15,690 bases of DNA, from contig DCUF01000002.1 of NCBI GenBank assembly GCA_002328485.1, forward strand, positions 1-15,690. The letters are read 5' to 3'. The stretch is from Deltaproteobacteria bacterium UBA2221. GTDB taxonomy: Bacteria; Desulfobacterota; Syntrophorhabdia; Syntrophorhabdales; WCHB1-27. Position numbers and translations under genes: made by a program. Below, in pieces: positions 15,593-15,690 of this stretch (its first letter is position 1; the number at the start of each line of letters is the position of its first letter). The notes beneath the pieces are model-generated. The model searched no databases and was not told the DNA's origin. It saw only the letters and a list, made by a program, of their open reading frames with translations.

Positions 15593-15690
15593 CTGTTTCC
15601 TTAGAGCCGCGACCTGTTCTTCAGCTTCCTTCTTGCTGTCAAGTTTAGATTGGCGTTGCTCGAGCGTGAGGTATGCTCAAAAGTTGTTGA
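15593..15690 (-). other. Upstream continuation of the ATPase coiled coil with an in-frame TGA
   Basis: Read on the minus strand in the ATPase frame, 15676-15593 gives AYLTLEQRQSKLDSKKEAEE and then QVAALRKQ, a heptad-like coiled coil that joins smoothly to the annotated part. There is no ATG, GTG or TTG in it. TGA at 15679-15677 closes the frame. Dropping one base at about 15671-15668 would join the neighbouring frame (QQLLSI) to LTLEQRQ and remove the stop, so a single-base frameshift is a reasonable explanation. The window ends before this can be tested. Confidence 0.5.

Noticed and set aside
1..15690. CRISPR arrays, insertion sequences, rRNA or tRNA genes
   Set aside because: No regularly spaced identical repeats, no transposase or terminal repeats and no structural RNA pattern were seen on either strand.

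Overview
The window reads as chromosome from a Gram-negative bacterium. It carries the 3' two thirds of a proteobacterial-type rpoC with a large insertion in the trigger-loop region, a tolB-pal-cpoB envelope cluster and a lipoprotein signal on Pal. Gene content, moderate-to-high GC and protein style suggest Deltaproteobacteria/Desulfobacterota (perhaps a syntroph-like lineage). That placement is an impression, not a phylogenetic result.

Layout. (1) 1-2898 (+): rpoC, entering the window exactly at the three catalytic aspartates and ending in an acidic tail. A strong intrinsic terminator follows at 2938-2979. No rpsL or other str-operon gene follows. (2) 2878-6588 (-): an apparent operon in the order LysR-type regulator, tolB, pal, cpoB. 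The LysR gene overlaps tolB by 50 bp. The 3' end of cpoB overlaps the end of rpoC and contains the rpoC terminator inside its coding sequence. Between pal and cpoB lie two opposed arrays of degenerate 8-bp units. tolQ, tolR and tolA are not present. (3) 6589-6733: divergent regulatory region with a candidate promoter that would give the LysR gene a leaderless GTG-initiated message. (4) 6734-10237 (+): glgB (glycogen branching enzyme), then an MFS exporter starting at TTG 9 nt after the glgB stop and in the same frame. (5) 10238-10327: short gap between convergent genes, with no convincing terminator. (6) 10328-15690 (-): an apparent defence module in transcription order: an SMC/RecF-like ATPase (C-terminal half only), a complete type I restriction subunit HsdR, and a YgjP/SprT-like zinc metallopeptidase 4 nt downstream of hsdR. 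hsdM and hsdS are not in the window and are expected beyond 15690.

How the parts relate. TolB, Pal and CpoB act together in the periplasm and outer membrane during cell constriction. The LysR gene is fused to that operon by overlap and may report on its expression or simply share a promoter. GlgB and the MFS protein are probably co-transcribed, with no evident shared function. HsdR would be the ATP-dependent translocase/nuclease of a type I restriction-modification system. The ATPase and the metallopeptidase are accessory genes whose tight spacing suggests co-expression with it. The ATPase frame is interrupted by a TGA 11 bases from the window edge, so its integrity is the main open question.
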